From: an uncultured Lachnospiraceae bacterium
Lineage (GTDB): Bacteria > Bacillota > Clostridia > Lachnospirales > Lachnospiraceae
Direction: 5' to 3'
Length of the DNA stretch: 64,000 bases
NCBI GenBank assembly: GCA_947589055.1
Contig: CANPZL010000002.1
Coordinates: 1-64,000, forward strand
Shown in pieces: positions 9,104 through 16,968 of the stretch (positions are counted from its first letter, which is position 1; each line of letters opens with the position of its first letter). The notes under the pieces were generated by a model, which did no database searches, was not told the DNA's origin, and was given only the letters and a program-made list of their open reading frames with translations. Position numbers and translations under genes: made by a program.

Positions 9104-9673
9104 TTACAGTGTAAAAAAGAAATTCTTCAAAATACTCTCTCCCTTTGGAGTTAAAATCGACTCCGGATGAAATTGCAGTCCATAGATCGGGAGATTCCGG
9201 TGACACACACCCATCACCTCTTTGTCCTGCGTCTTTGCGATTATCTGTAGACATTCCGGAAGCGTTTCCGGCAAAACCGCAAGGGAATGATACCGGGCCG
9301 CCTCGATTTGATCCGGCAGTCCTTTAAAGATCGGAACCTTGTTATCAATATCTACCAGTGACATTTTCCCGTGCATCAGTTTCTTTGCATAAGAAACGGT
9401 CGCTCCAAAGGCTTCGCAGATAGCCTGATGCCCAAGGCAGACCCCAAGTATGGGGATCTCCCCACCCAGCTCCTTTACGACAGCGATACAGACGCCGGCA
9501 TCTCTTGGCTTTCCCGGACCCGGAGAAAGAATGATAGAATCCGGCTTCATGGCTCGTATTTCCTCTACGGTATATGCATCATTCCGTATTACCTGAATAT
9601 CCGGACGCATAGAACCGATCAGTTGATATAGATTATAGGAAAAGCTGTCGTAGTTATCAATCAATAGAATCAT
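9104..9673 (-). CDS. trpG: Anthranilate synthase component II (glutamine amidotransferase)
   Basis: 189 aa class-I glutamine amidotransferase. It frees ammonia from glutamine for TrpE. The nucleophile Cys79 lies in GVCLGHQAICEAFG, and the His/Glu pair is in LQFHPESILTP (His169, Glu171). The start overlaps the end of trpE by 4 nt (ATGA), so the two are translationally coupled. The pair could also serve p-aminobenzoate synthesis (PabA), because this subunit is often shared and no other trp gene is in the window. Confidence 0.92.
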   Translation of the reverse strand: MILLIDNYDSFSYNLYQLIGSMRPDIQVIRNDAYTVEEIRAMKPDSIILSPGPGKPRDAGVCIAVVKELGGEIPILGVCLGHQAICEAFGATVSYAKKLMHGKMSLVDIDNKVPIFKGLPDQIEAARYHSLAVLPETLPECLQIIAKTQDKEVMGVCHRNLPIYGLQFHPESILTPKGESILKNFFFTL

Positions 9674-11154
9674 TTGTCGATCCCTCCTTGTGCCTCCTCC
9701 AATGCATTCATCACGGCTTTCGCCTTGTTAATACATTCCTGATATTCTTTTTCCGGTATGCTGTCCGCTACAATTCCCGCACCGCTCCGCACAAATACCT
9801 TTCCATTTTTCTTAAATGCCAGACGAATGGAGATGCAGGTATCCAGATTCCCTGTAAAATCCAAATAACCAATAGCACCGCCATAAATTCCCCGCTTATT
9901 ATTCTCCAGTTCATTGATGATCTCGCAGGCTCGAATCTTCGGCGCTCCGGACAGAGTTCCTGCCGGAAGAACCGCCTCTACCGCATCCAGAGCCGACAGA
10001 TCCTCTCGAAGCTCTCCACGCACGGTCGAGCCGATATGCATCACATGAGAATACCGTTCGATTGACATATATTTTTCTACAGACACCGTACCAAAGCGGC
10101 TGATCTTTCCTATATCATTTCTGCCTAAGTCAACCAGCATATTATGCTCCGAGCATTCCTTTTCATCTGCTAACAGTTCCCGTTCCAGCTGAATATCCTC
10201 CTCTTGGTCCCTTCCTCTGGGCCGGGTACCGGCAAGGGGAAACGTATGCAGCACACCGTCATACAGCTTCACAAGGGTTTCCGGCGATGCACCGGCAATC
10301 TCGATCGAATCACTGGAAAAATAAAACATATATGGCGACGGATTCAGGGTGCGGAGTACCCGATAGGTATCCAAAAGACTTCCCTGAAAGTCGGCTTCCA
10401 AACGATTTGAAAGCACAACCTGAAAAATATCTCCCTCCCGGATATAATTCTTTGCCTTTTCTACCATTTCACAAAACTGTTCCTTTTGGAACAAAGGCCG
10501 GAACGGAGAAGTCAAACAGCCCGGCTCCTGCTTTTTCGGCTTGCCCGTAAGGATCAGCCGGCTCATTTCCTCCAAAGCCTCCAGAGCCTTCGGATAGGAA
10601 GTATTCAAATCCTTTGTAGAGGCATTTGCGATCAATACAATCTTCTGTCGGAAATTATCAAAGCAGATTACCTTATCAAACAGCATAACATCGACATCGT
10701 TAAAATGTTCCTGGTCTTTTGCATCTAACTTTAACCCAGGCTCGCCGTATTTGATATAATCATAGGAAAAATACCCCACCAGTCCGCCGGTAAAGGAAGG
10801 CAGATCAGGCAGTCTGGGACTTTTATGCTCCTCAATTATCTGTTTTAAATATGAACCGGGGTGGTTTGTCTGGAAGGTTTTCCGATAGCCTTCTTCGTTA
10901 CTGACCGTTACATTGCCATTCAGACAGGTGATTTCCATGGTAGGATTATAGCCAAGAAAGGTATATCTGCCCCATTTTTGCGAATCCTCCACACTCTCCA
11001 GTATATAACAGTGGGTACTGGTATTTTGCAGGATCCGCAAAACCTCCACAGGGGTCCGCATATCCGAAAACATCTCGCAGGCGATTGGAATTACTTTATA
11101 ATTTCCCGTTTCAGCCAGCGTCCTTGCCTCCTCGATTGTAATTGGATGCTTCAT
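9670..11154 (-). CDS. trpE: Anthranilate synthase component I
   Basis: 494 aa, usual TrpE length. It makes anthranilate from chorismate with ammonia from TrpG, the first step of tryptophan synthesis. The N-terminal feedback-site motif is present as ILESVEDSQKWGRYTFLGY. The chorismate domain shows PETLVKLYDGVLHTFPLAGT, STVRGELRED and SGAPKIRACEIINELE. These favour TrpE over PabB. It stands 101 nt after the GNAT gene with a terminator-like hairpin between them. The remaining trp genes are not here, so trpEG is split from the rest of the pathway. Confidence 0.93.
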   Translation of the reverse strand: MKHPITIEEARTLAETGNYKVIPIACEMFSDMRTPVEVLRILQNTSTHCYILESVEDSQKWGRYTFLGYNPTMEITCLNGNVTVSNEEGYRKTFQTNHPGSYLKQIIEEHKSPRLPDLPSFTGGLVGYFSYDYIKYGEPGLKLDAKDQEHFNDVDVMLFDKVICFDNFRQKIVLIANASTKDLNTSYPKALEALEEMSRLILTGKPKKQEPGCLTSPFRPLFQKEQFCEMVEKAKNYIREGDIFQVVLSNRLEADFQGSLLDTYRVLRTLNPSPYMFYFSSDSIEIAGASPETLVKLYDGVLHTFPLAGTRPRGRDQEEDIQLERELLADEKECSEHNMLVDLGRNDIGKISRFGTVSVEKYMSIERYSHVMHIGSTVRGELREDLSALDAVEAVLPAGTLSGAPKIRACEIINELENNKRGIYGGAIGYLDFTGNLDTCISIRLAFKKNGKVFVRSGAGIVADSIPEKEYQECINKAKAVMNALEEAQGGIDK

Positions 11155-11177
11155 ACTCCGTCGCTCCTTTTCGTCAC

Positions 11178-11183
11178 ATTATA
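11178..11183 (-). promoter_or_regulatory. Possible -10 box before trpE
   Basis: TATAAT on the minus strand lies 24 nt before the trpE start codon and directly after the terminator T-tract. I see no convincing -35 at 17 nt, which would fall in the hairpin arm. If used, it would give a very short leader and bypass the hairpin. Confidence 0.3.
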
Positions 11184-11185
11184 TT

Positions 11186-11235
11186 TAAGAAAAGAGCGTT
11201 TCCGGTAATCCATTCCTCACGAATTACCGGAAACG
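11186..11235 (-). terminator. Terminator or attenuator hairpin in front of trpE
   Basis: A perfect 13-bp stem (CGTTTCCGGTAAT at 11197-11209 with its complement at 11223-11235) is followed on the minus strand by CTCTTTTCTT. It can end the GNAT transcript, or act as an attenuator for trpEG if transcription enters from upstream. No Trp-rich leader peptide was recognised. Confidence 0.75.
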
Positions 11236-11255
11236 TCTCATTGAAAGCCTGCACA

Positions 11256-11693
11256 TCAATGCTCATTCTGCTTTCTCATATATTGAATCATTCCCGGCCC
11301 CAGCGTTTCCGTCGGCCTTGCAAGAAATCCGTTTTTTTCATAAAAAATCTCCCGGCCTTTTGCACACATCAGGCAAAGCATAAGCTCGGTGTCCTCCATC
11401 TGAATCCGCTCTGCATATTCCTTTAATCTGCAAAGCACTGCCGTACCGACGCCTTGTCCTTGTGCCTCCGGTAACACGATCAGATCCTGTACATAGCAGA
11501 TCACCGCTCCGTCTCCAACCAATCGTCCCATTCCCACGCAGTGTCCGTTCCGATATGCCGTTATGATACATAGACTGTTTGCAAGCGCTTTCTTTGCCTG
11601 TTCCCGCTTTAAAGGCTTCCAGTTTACACCCGCACGCAGTGCCAAATAGGTATCTACATCCAGTTGATCCTGCTTTAGTGTTATCATATCCAT
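11256..11693 (-). CDS. GNAT-family N-acetyltransferase
   Basis: 145 aa, one GNAT domain. Beta-strand 4 and the acetyl-CoA pyrophosphate loop are visible as CYVQDLIVLPEAQGQGVGTAV (Q/R-x-x-G-x-G/A type), followed by the helix LCRLKEYAER. The C-terminal part has the usual FYEKNGF. The substrate cannot be told from sequence. GAAGGAT precedes the ATG at 11693. It lies 23 nt after hisF on the same strand and before the trpE hairpin, so it is probably the last gene of the hisH-hisF transcript. Confidence 0.85.
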   Translation of the reverse strand: MDMITLKQDQLDVDTYLALRAGVNWKPLKREQAKKALANSLCIITAYRNGHCVGMGRLVGDGAVICYVQDLIVLPEAQGQGVGTAVLCRLKEYAERIQMEDTELMLCLMCAKGREIFYEKNGFLARPTETLGPGMIQYMRKQNEH

Positions 11694-11716
11694 GTTTTAT
11701 CCTTCTTTTGAATATC

Positions 11717-12478
11717 TCAGAGCCGGACAGCAAGTCCACGCTCCCTCAGATATTGCTTTAATTCTTTGATTTCCAATTCCCTGTAATGAAACAAGGAGGC
11801 GGCTAAGGCAGCATCGGCTTTTCCTTCTGTTAATGCATCAAAAAAATGCTCCTTTGTTCCGGCGCCGCCAGAGGCGATTACCGGTATCTTGACCTGTTCA
11901 GAGATCTGCTTCGTCAAGGAAATATCATACCCCTCCTTTGTACCGTCACAATCCATGCTGGTAAGGAGGATTTCGCCTGCGCCCAGACGTTCTGCTTCCA
12001 TTGCCCATTCAACCGCATCTTTTCCTACGTCGATTCTTCCGCCATTTTTATAAATATTCCAACCGGAACCGTCCGCCCTTCGTCTGGCGTCGATCGCTAC
12101 CACAACGCATTGACTGCCAAACTTATCGGCAGCCTCTGCAATCAACCGGGGATTATCAATCGCTGACGAATTGATGGAAACCTTATCCGCTCCCTCACGT
12201 AAGATTACACGGAAATCTTCAACTGAACGGATACCGCCGCCAACCGTAAACGGAATAAAGACCGTTTCCGCTACCCGACGTACCATATCTACAACAATGT
12301 TTCTGGCGTCCGAGGAAGCTGTGATGTCCAGAAAAACAAGCTCATCGGCTCCTGCCCGGTCATAAACCGCACCGATCTCAACCGGATCACCGGCATCTTT
12401 CAGATTCACAAAATTTACGCCTTTCACGACCCGTCCGTTTTTAACATCCAGACAGGGAATAATCCGTTTCGTATGCAT
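11717..12478 (-). CDS. hisF: Imidazole glycerol phosphate synthase, cyclase subunit
   Basis: 253 aa TIM barrel. HisF uses ammonia from HisH to turn PRFAR into IGP and AICAR in histidine synthesis. Family motifs include [15 protein letters not shown] at the N-terminus, [19 protein letters not shown], and VVVAIDARR. The start codon follows directly after the hisH stop (12479/12478), which fits translational coupling of the two subunits. The rest of the his operon is absent from the window, so this pair stands apart from it. Confidence 0.96.
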   Translation of the reverse strand: MHTKRIIPCLDVKNGRVVKGVNFVNLKDAGDPVEIGAVYDRAGADELVFLDITASSDARNIVVDMVRRVAETVFIPFTVGGGIRSVEDFRVILREGADKVSINSSAIDNPRLIAEAADKFGSQCVVVAIDARRRADGSGWNIYKNGGRIDVGKDAVEWAMEAERLGAGEILLTSMDCDGTKEGYDISLTKQISEQVKIPVIASGGAGTKEHFFDALTEGKADAALAASLFHYRELEIKELKQYLRERGLAVRL

Positions 12479-13096
12479 CTACGCTTCCACCCCTATCTGA
12501 ATGAAATTCTGTAATATTTTAAGACCGATCTGCCCGCTTTTTTCCGGGTGGAACTGACAGGCAAACAGGTTGCCGCACTCCACCGAAGCATGAATCGGAA
12601 CGGAGTAAAAGGTAGTCGCCGCTACTTCTTCCTCCTTATCTGCCTGTAGATAATAGGAATGAACAAAATACACATAGGGATTCTCCGGCAGGTCTTGGAA
12701 CAATCTGGCATTCGGCTTCCATGTCAGGGAATTCCAGCCCATATGAGGGATCTTTAAACCGGGGGCGTCCGGAATTCGAAGAATCCTCCCCTTTAATAAT
12801 CCCAGACCGGCTACTCCCGGACTTTCTTCGCTGGACTCGAACAAAAGCTGCAGGCCCAGACAGATTCCCAGAAAAGGAATCTTCTGCTCCACCACATCAT
12901 AGATCGTCTGAATCAGCTTGTATTCACGAAGCTTCTGCATAGCATCTTTAAAATTTCCGACACCGGGCAAAATCACCCGGTCACTGTGCAATATCCTATC
13001 CCGATCTCTGGTGATACACGCCGTCTCCCCTAGATAATTCATTGCCTTTTCTACACTTTTTATATTTCCTGCGTCATAGTCAATAATTGCAATCAT
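12479..13096 (-). CDS. hisH: Imidazole glycerol phosphate synthase, glutaminase subunit
   Basis: 205 aa class-I glutamine amidotransferase partner of HisF. The nucleophile Cys is in FLGICLGLQLLFESSEE, and the His/Glu pair in CQFHPEKSGQIGLKIL. The glycine loop ILPGVGNFKDAM is intact. The open frame starts at 13129, inside the end of the upstream gene. I chose the ATG at 13096 (MIAIIDYDAGNIKS), which matches the family N-terminus and has GAGGAT upstream. It ends exactly where hisF begins. Confidence 0.96.
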   Translation of the reverse strand: MIAIIDYDAGNIKSVEKAMNYLGETACITRDRDRILHSDRVILPGVGNFKDAMQKLREYKLIQTIYDVVEQKIPFLGICLGLQLLFESSEESPGVAGLGLLKGRILRIPDAPGLKIPHMGWNSLTWKPNARLFQDLPENPYVYFVHSYYLQADKEEEVAATTFYSVPIHASVECGNLFACQFHPEKSGQIGLKILQNFIQIGVEA

Positions 13097-13118
13097 TTTT
13101 CTTATCCTCGGTCCGTTT

Positions 13119-14771
13119 TTATTGATCACCGGCTGATTCTGCTTCTGCCGAGCTTCCCATTTCCATAGTCAGGCTCTGGATTTTCGTTGTATACTCCGCC
13201 GATTCTAATAAAAGTATCTCTTTTGCCTCTGTCTCACTTAATCCATAAACGCTTGTTAATGCCTGCAAAATCTCTGTCCGGGCAAATTCCAGATCCGCCA
13301 CGATTCCCAGCTCCACTGCATCGTCATAATATTCATCATACTTATCCAGCCCCTGCAGCAGTGCGTCCAATGCTAGATCAGGGCGGTTCATCTTCACATA
13401 ATTCTCATACGCTTCATATTGCCGCTCCACATACATGACTGTATAGATCTTATCCTTTAACTCCTGATCCTTTTCCTTTACCTCAACGCCCAGAATCTCC
13501 CGATATGCCATTCCATATCTCTGACGTTCAAAATAATCGGTTGCCTTCGAGATGACCAGCGAATAATCAAACACAGAGGTTCCCAGGATAACCGTACCGC
13601 CAATCGCTAAAAAAAACAGCATGACGAACGTTACTAAGACTTTGTTTAATTTCTTATCCGGTCCTTCTTTTTCAAGTATCCGTTCTTCTTCCGCCTTTTT
13701 CTCCGCCTTCCTTGCGGTAAGCTTAGCGGTTTTCTTTTCCTTCTCTGTTTTCTTTTTGGCGTCCGACTCTGCCTTTTTCGCCTTCTTCTCTTCCTTCTTA
13801 GCCTGCTTTGCCTGCTGTTTTTCTTCCTTCTTGCGTGCAAGCTCGGCTAATTCTTCCGGAGTTGGTTCGTCGTCTTCCTCCTCCCCGAAGAGAATATCCA
13901 TAAATCCTTTTTTCTTTTTTGCTTTTCCAATGTCTTCTACCTCTGCTAACTCCGGAGGGATCTCAAAATCCGGTATCTCGTCGGCAGCAGGAATCCCGGC
14001 GGCTTCACTGTTCCCCTCCAAGCCCAGCATGGAAAACAGCTCGTTCATATCATCGGTTTCCTGTGTATCACCTTTTGAGGTTCCGGCTTCCGCCGCATCT
14101 TCCGTATCTGTCGACTCTATGCTTTCTTCCGAAACGCTGTCGTCATGTGTGTTCATCTCTTTCTTAGAAGACGTATCCGCAGTACCGAATACCTCCTCAA
14201 ACAGACTGTCAATGTCCGTGCCGGTATCCGTCTCCGATACAGATTCTTCCGGTTCTACGTTTCCCGCATTCTCCTGTGGCTCTGTATCCGTATCCGCTGT
14301 AATATCCAGCGTATTGATATACTCCGTATCATTCGGTGAATCGGACTGTGCTTCCGACTTTAACTGTTGAAATTCCCGTTCAAAGTCTGCATCTATCGAT
14401 TCATCCAAATAGTTTTCCTCTATACTTAACGCATTTATATCCTCCAATTCCTTTTGAAAGGAATTGGGATTCACATTCATACTGGTTACATCCAGATCAT
14501 CAAAGTCAATGTCGTCAAAATCCATTTTATCCATATCCAGATCTGCCTGCTCGTCCAGCTCGTCCAGCTCCGAAAGCGCTTCCATTGGTATCTCTGAATC
14601 CGACCATGCCACATCACGAATGGTTTTTGCATCTGCCGAAAGGCGCTCCTCTAATGAAGCATCCGTTGTTTCTCCCATATCATAAAGCGCATCTCCGGAT
14701 GACACTTCCGGTATGCCGCTGTTTCCGTTTTCCGCATTCTTCAGTAATTGGTCTAAATATTTTTCATCCAT
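13119..14771 (-). CDS. Large acidic single-pass membrane protein, unknown function
   Basis: 550 aa; I do not recognise a named family. Residues 1-275 are strongly acidic and low-complexity (Asp, Glu, Ser, Thr). Residues about 275-375 hold a Lys/Glu/Ala-rich stretch that looks like a long charged helix. One hydrophobic helix follows at about 377-398 (VLVTFVMLFFLAIGGTVIL). The C-terminal 150 residues are helical, with TPR-like spacing of Tyr and Ala (FERQRYGMAYREIL, LALDALLQGLDKY), and would face outside. It begins MDEKYLDQLLKNAE. It stands upstream of hisH on the same strand and has its own likely promoter. A sensor or scaffold role is possible but unproven. Confidence 0.7.
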   Translation of the reverse strand: MDEKYLDQLLKNAENGNSGIPEVSSGDALYDMGETTDASLEERLSADAKTIRDVAWSDSEIPMEALSELDELDEQADLDMDKMDFDDIDFDDLDVTSMNVNPNSFQKELEDINALSIEENYLDESIDADFEREFQQLKSEAQSDSPNDTEYINTLDITADTDTEPQENAGNVEPEESVSETDTGTDIDSLFEEVFGTADTSSKKEMNTHDDSVSEESIESTDTEDAAEAGTSKGDTQETDDMNELFSMLGLEGNSEAAGIPAADEIPDFEIPPELAEVEDIGKAKKKKGFMDILFGEEEDDEPTPEELAELARKKEEKQQAKQAKKEEKKAKKAESDAKKKTEKEKKTAKLTARKAEKKAEEERILEKEGPDKKLNKVLVTFVMLFFLAIGGTVILGTSVFDYSLVISKATDYFERQRYGMAYREILGVEVKEKDQELKDKIYTVMYVERQYEAYENYVKMNRPDLALDALLQGLDKYDEYYDDAVELGIVADLEFARTEILQALTSVYGLSETEAKEILLLESAEYTTKIQSLTMEMGSSAEAESAGDQ

Positions 14772-14803
14772 TGCATCACCTTCTTTAATACCGCTCTCTT
14801 GTT

Positions 14804-14832
14804 ACTATACAATAAGCCCCCCTAAAAAACAA
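14804..14832 (-). promoter_or_regulatory. Promoter for the 550-aa membrane protein gene
   Basis: On the minus strand TTGTTT (14827-14832), a 17-nt spacer and TATAGT (14804-14809) lie about 33 nt before the start codon. Confidence 0.5.
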
Positions 14833-14833
14833 G

Positions 14834-14862
14834 TTGCATTTCACGCAGAAATATTATAATAT
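14834..14862 (+). promoter_or_regulatory. Promoter for the DUF6465-like gene
   Basis: TTGCAT at 14834-14839 is followed by TATAAT at 14855-14860 (15-nt spacer) or the overlapping TAATAT (17-nt spacer). It is back to back with the minus-strand promoter at 14804-14832. Confidence 0.5.
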
Positions 14863-14913
14863 AAATGTGGTAAAAGCGCTATTGCTATTAAAGGTAGTAA
14901 AGGAGGGATTCGT

Positions 14914-15117
14914 ATGAAAGCAACTATGTATGTGGAATTTCAGGGAAAACAGTTAGACGAAAAAGAAATCGTTGCCACTGCAAAACGTATCTGGGTTGAC
15001 AACGGAAATAAGGCTTCTGACTTAAAAGCATTGAAGCTGTACATAAAACCGGAAGAAAACAAAGTGTACTATATCTTTAACGAAGAACAATACGGTGATT
15101 TTCCGTTGGGGGAATAA
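14914..15117 (+). CDS. Small DUF6465-like protein
   Basis: 67 aa, starting MKATMYVEFQGKQLDEKEI and ending with KLYIKPEENKVYYIF. This resembles the small DUF6465 proteins of Lachnospiraceae, whose function is unknown; the match is from memory. AAAGGAGGG lies 7 nt before the ATG, and a strong terminator follows directly, so it is a single-gene unit. It is rich in charged residues with no membrane segment. Confidence 0.8.
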   Translation: MKATMYVEFQGKQLDEKEIVATAKRIWVDNGNKASDLKALKLYIKPEENKVYYIFNEEQYGDFPLGE

Positions 15118-15126
15118 GAGCAGATC

Positions 15127-15159
15127 AGAGGGCTGTTGTAAACACAGTCCTCTTTTTTT
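15127..15159 (+). terminator. Terminator of the DUF6465-like gene
   Basis: AGAGG-G-CTGT pairs with ACAG-T-CCTCT over a 7-nt loop and is followed by seven T. It starts 10 nt after the stop codon. Confidence 0.85.
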
Positions 15160-15173
15160 GAAGGCATCCCCTG

Positions 15174-15219
15174 AAAAAAGGACACTTCAACGAACCATGT
15201 TTGTTGAAGTGTCCTTTTC
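15174..15219 (-). terminator. Terminator of cheV, possibly bidirectional
   Basis: A 16-bp perfect stem (15176-15191 with 15203-15218) is followed on the minus strand by six T. It lies 16 nt after the cheV stop. Confidence 0.85.
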
Positions 15220-15233
15220 AGATACAAGAACAA

Positions 15234-16142
15234 CTACTCTGCCTGTTCCAGCAATTCATCAATGATACGAACCAGATCGCCGATCTCCGGCTTAGAGACT
15301 TGGGCATTAGCACCCAGCATCTCGCCTTTCCGTTTCATATCCTCGTTAATCAAAGAAGAGAAAATGACAATCGGAATATTCTTCAGTTCATCATCTTCCC
15401 GAACCAGACGCAGCAGCCTGTGTCCGTCCATAACCGGCATCTCAATATCCGTGATCAACAGCTTGATGCCATATTGAATTCCTTTGTTCTTTTTCAGCTT
15501 ACAGATGACCTCCCATGCCTCCTGTCCATTTGCCTTTACGGTCAGATTGGTATAGCCGGCACGTTCCAGAGAATCCCGGATCATTGCAGAAAGCATCGGG
15601 GAATCCTCTGCAATCAGGATCGGAACATCACTGCGGCTCCGCTCGCCCAATTCATCTATCTCCGATACTTTTAAGCTGGTTTCCGGACAGATTTCTTCTA
15701 CGATCCGTTCAAAATCCAAAATCAGAATCAAACGATCCTCCAGCTTGATAATACCGGTTGACATACCGGTTCCGTTTGCGTTTATCGTAACATCCGGCTT
15801 AACAATATCCTTCCAGGATACCCGATGAATCCCCAAAACCTGCTCCACATGGAATGCAATGTGCAGATTATTGAAATTCGTGATGATCATCATATCCGAA
15901 TCTGATTCCATATCCCTGTCATATCCCAAGATTCCGAATAAATCCATTACCGTAATAATATCCCCTCTCGGCATGAACATGCCCTCAATGCAGGGATGGG
16001 AATTGGGGATAGGTGTGATCGGCTGCATGGTAAGGATTTCCTTTACCTTTGCCACGTTAATTCCATAATAATTGCCGCCTACAATGAATTCCAACACCTC
16101 TAATTCATTCGTTCCGCTTTCCAGTAAAATATTTGTATCCAA
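15234..16142 (-). CDS. cheV: Chemotaxis coupling protein CheV
   Basis: 302 aa. CheV joins a CheW domain (residues about 12-155) to a response-regulator receiver domain (about 172-300). It couples chemoreceptors to CheA and helps adaptation when phosphorylated. The CheW part shows LEFIVGGNYYGINVAKVKEI and the receiver part LIAEDSPM with phospho-acceptor Asp232 in LLITDIEMPVMDG and the conserved Lys in VSKPEI. No other chemotaxis or flagellar gene is in the window, so it stands alone, followed by its own terminator. It implies a chemotactic, probably motile, host. Confidence 0.95.
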   Translation of the reverse strand: MDTNILLESGTNELEVLEFIVGGNYYGINVAKVKEILTMQPITPIPNSHPCIEGMFMPRGDIITVMDLFGILGYDRDMESDSDMMIITNFNNLHIAFHVEQVLGIHRVSWKDIVKPDVTINANGTGMSTGIIKLEDRLILILDFERIVEEICPETSLKVSEIDELGERSRSDVPILIAEDSPMLSAMIRDSLERAGYTNLTVKANGQEAWEVICKLKKNKGIQYGIKLLITDIEMPVMDGHRLLRLVREDDELKNIPIVIFSSLINEDMKRKGEMLGANAQVSKPEIGDLVRIIDELLEQAE

Positions 16143-16154
16143 TTCGATTCCTCC

Positions 16155-16916
16155 CTATTGTATATGTATCGTACCTGACCGCTCCTGATATGATGCCTGC
16201 AATTCCAATGTTTCAATGTCATCTGTCAAAGCATCTGAAATTTGAAAGATCAAAACCGCCGACTGTTCATCCCCTGCCGCTATGGTACTGCGGTATGTAC
16301 CCAAATCGTCAATCAGGATAGTAAGCATCGGTCGGGCCGCCTTTGTTCCATTCATTAACAGCTTATATTCCAGCTCCGCATTTAATAGATCCACTTCAAG
16401 ATTCTGGCCGGTCAGATTCTTCAGATCAAACCGCACTACCAGAAGCTGATAGCCATCTTCTGCTTCCAAATAAATAAAGGTTCCTTCCTGATCATAGGAA
16501 GGGTAATAATCCACAATGGAATAACTGTCATAGCAAATAGACGCTCCCTCCATACCGATCAGCTCTGCCAAATCTGTAATGATTTCATCGGACACTGCCG
16601 CCGTAGAAGCCGAAGCTTCTGTAGACGGCGTATCCAAATCCTTTGTTTCTGTCTCTTCTTCCGTAGTACGCTCCTGCGATACAGCTTCCGTATCTGTTGC
16701 CTCTGTTGCCTCCGTTGTATCAGGCACTTCCGTATCCGTCGTAGTTTCCCAGTCTGCATCCTCAAACTGGCTTTCATAATTCCTGTCGTATTTCAGTAAC
16801 AAATCCGCCGCATACTCAGCTATGATCCGATTTTGTTCTTCCGACAGATTCACCCCACAGCCGGACAGCGTAACAGATAGAATGAGAAGTGCGGACAGAC
16901 ATAGCAGCCTCTTCAC
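16155..16916 (-). CDS. Lipoprotein with Thr/Glu-rich linker, unknown function
   Basis: 253 aa. A lipoprotein signal is clear: KRLLCLSALLILSVTLSGC with Cys20 as the lipidated residue. Residues about 55-105 form a Thr/Glu-rich linker typical of exported proteins of this group. The C-terminal half (about 110-253) looks like an immunoglobulin-like beta domain that compares ligand-free and bound states (YQLLVVRFDLKNLTGQNLEV), as in extracellular DUF4352-type lipoproteins. The function is unknown. It lies 12 nt upstream of cheV and downstream of the two-component kinase on the same strand. Confidence 0.75.
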   Translation of the reverse strand: MKRLLCLSALLILSVTLSGCGVNLSEEQNRIIAEYAADLLLKYDRNYESQFEDADWETTTDTEVPDTTEATEATDTEAVSQERTTEEETETKDLDTPSTEASASTAAVSDEIITDLAELIGMEGASICYDSYSIVDYYPSYDQEGTFIYLEAEDGYQLLVVRFDLKNLTGQNLEVDLLNAELEYKLLMNGTKAARPMLTILIDDLGTYRSTIAAGDEQSAVLIFQISDALTDDIETLELQASYQERSGTIHIQ

Positions 16917-16968
16917 TTGTACACCTCCGTATAATAATATATAATTTTATCACGTTTCCGATCTATCA

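Noticed and set aside
9104-9125. Small TTACA/TGTAA palindrome at the trpG stop as a terminator
   Set aside because: Stem too short and no T-tract after it on the minus strand.
13621-14370. 249-aa open frame on the plus strand opposite the 550-aa acidic gene
   Set aside because: It is a Ser/Phe-rich shadow of the Glu/Lys-rich gene on the minus strand, with no ribosome site or family signs.
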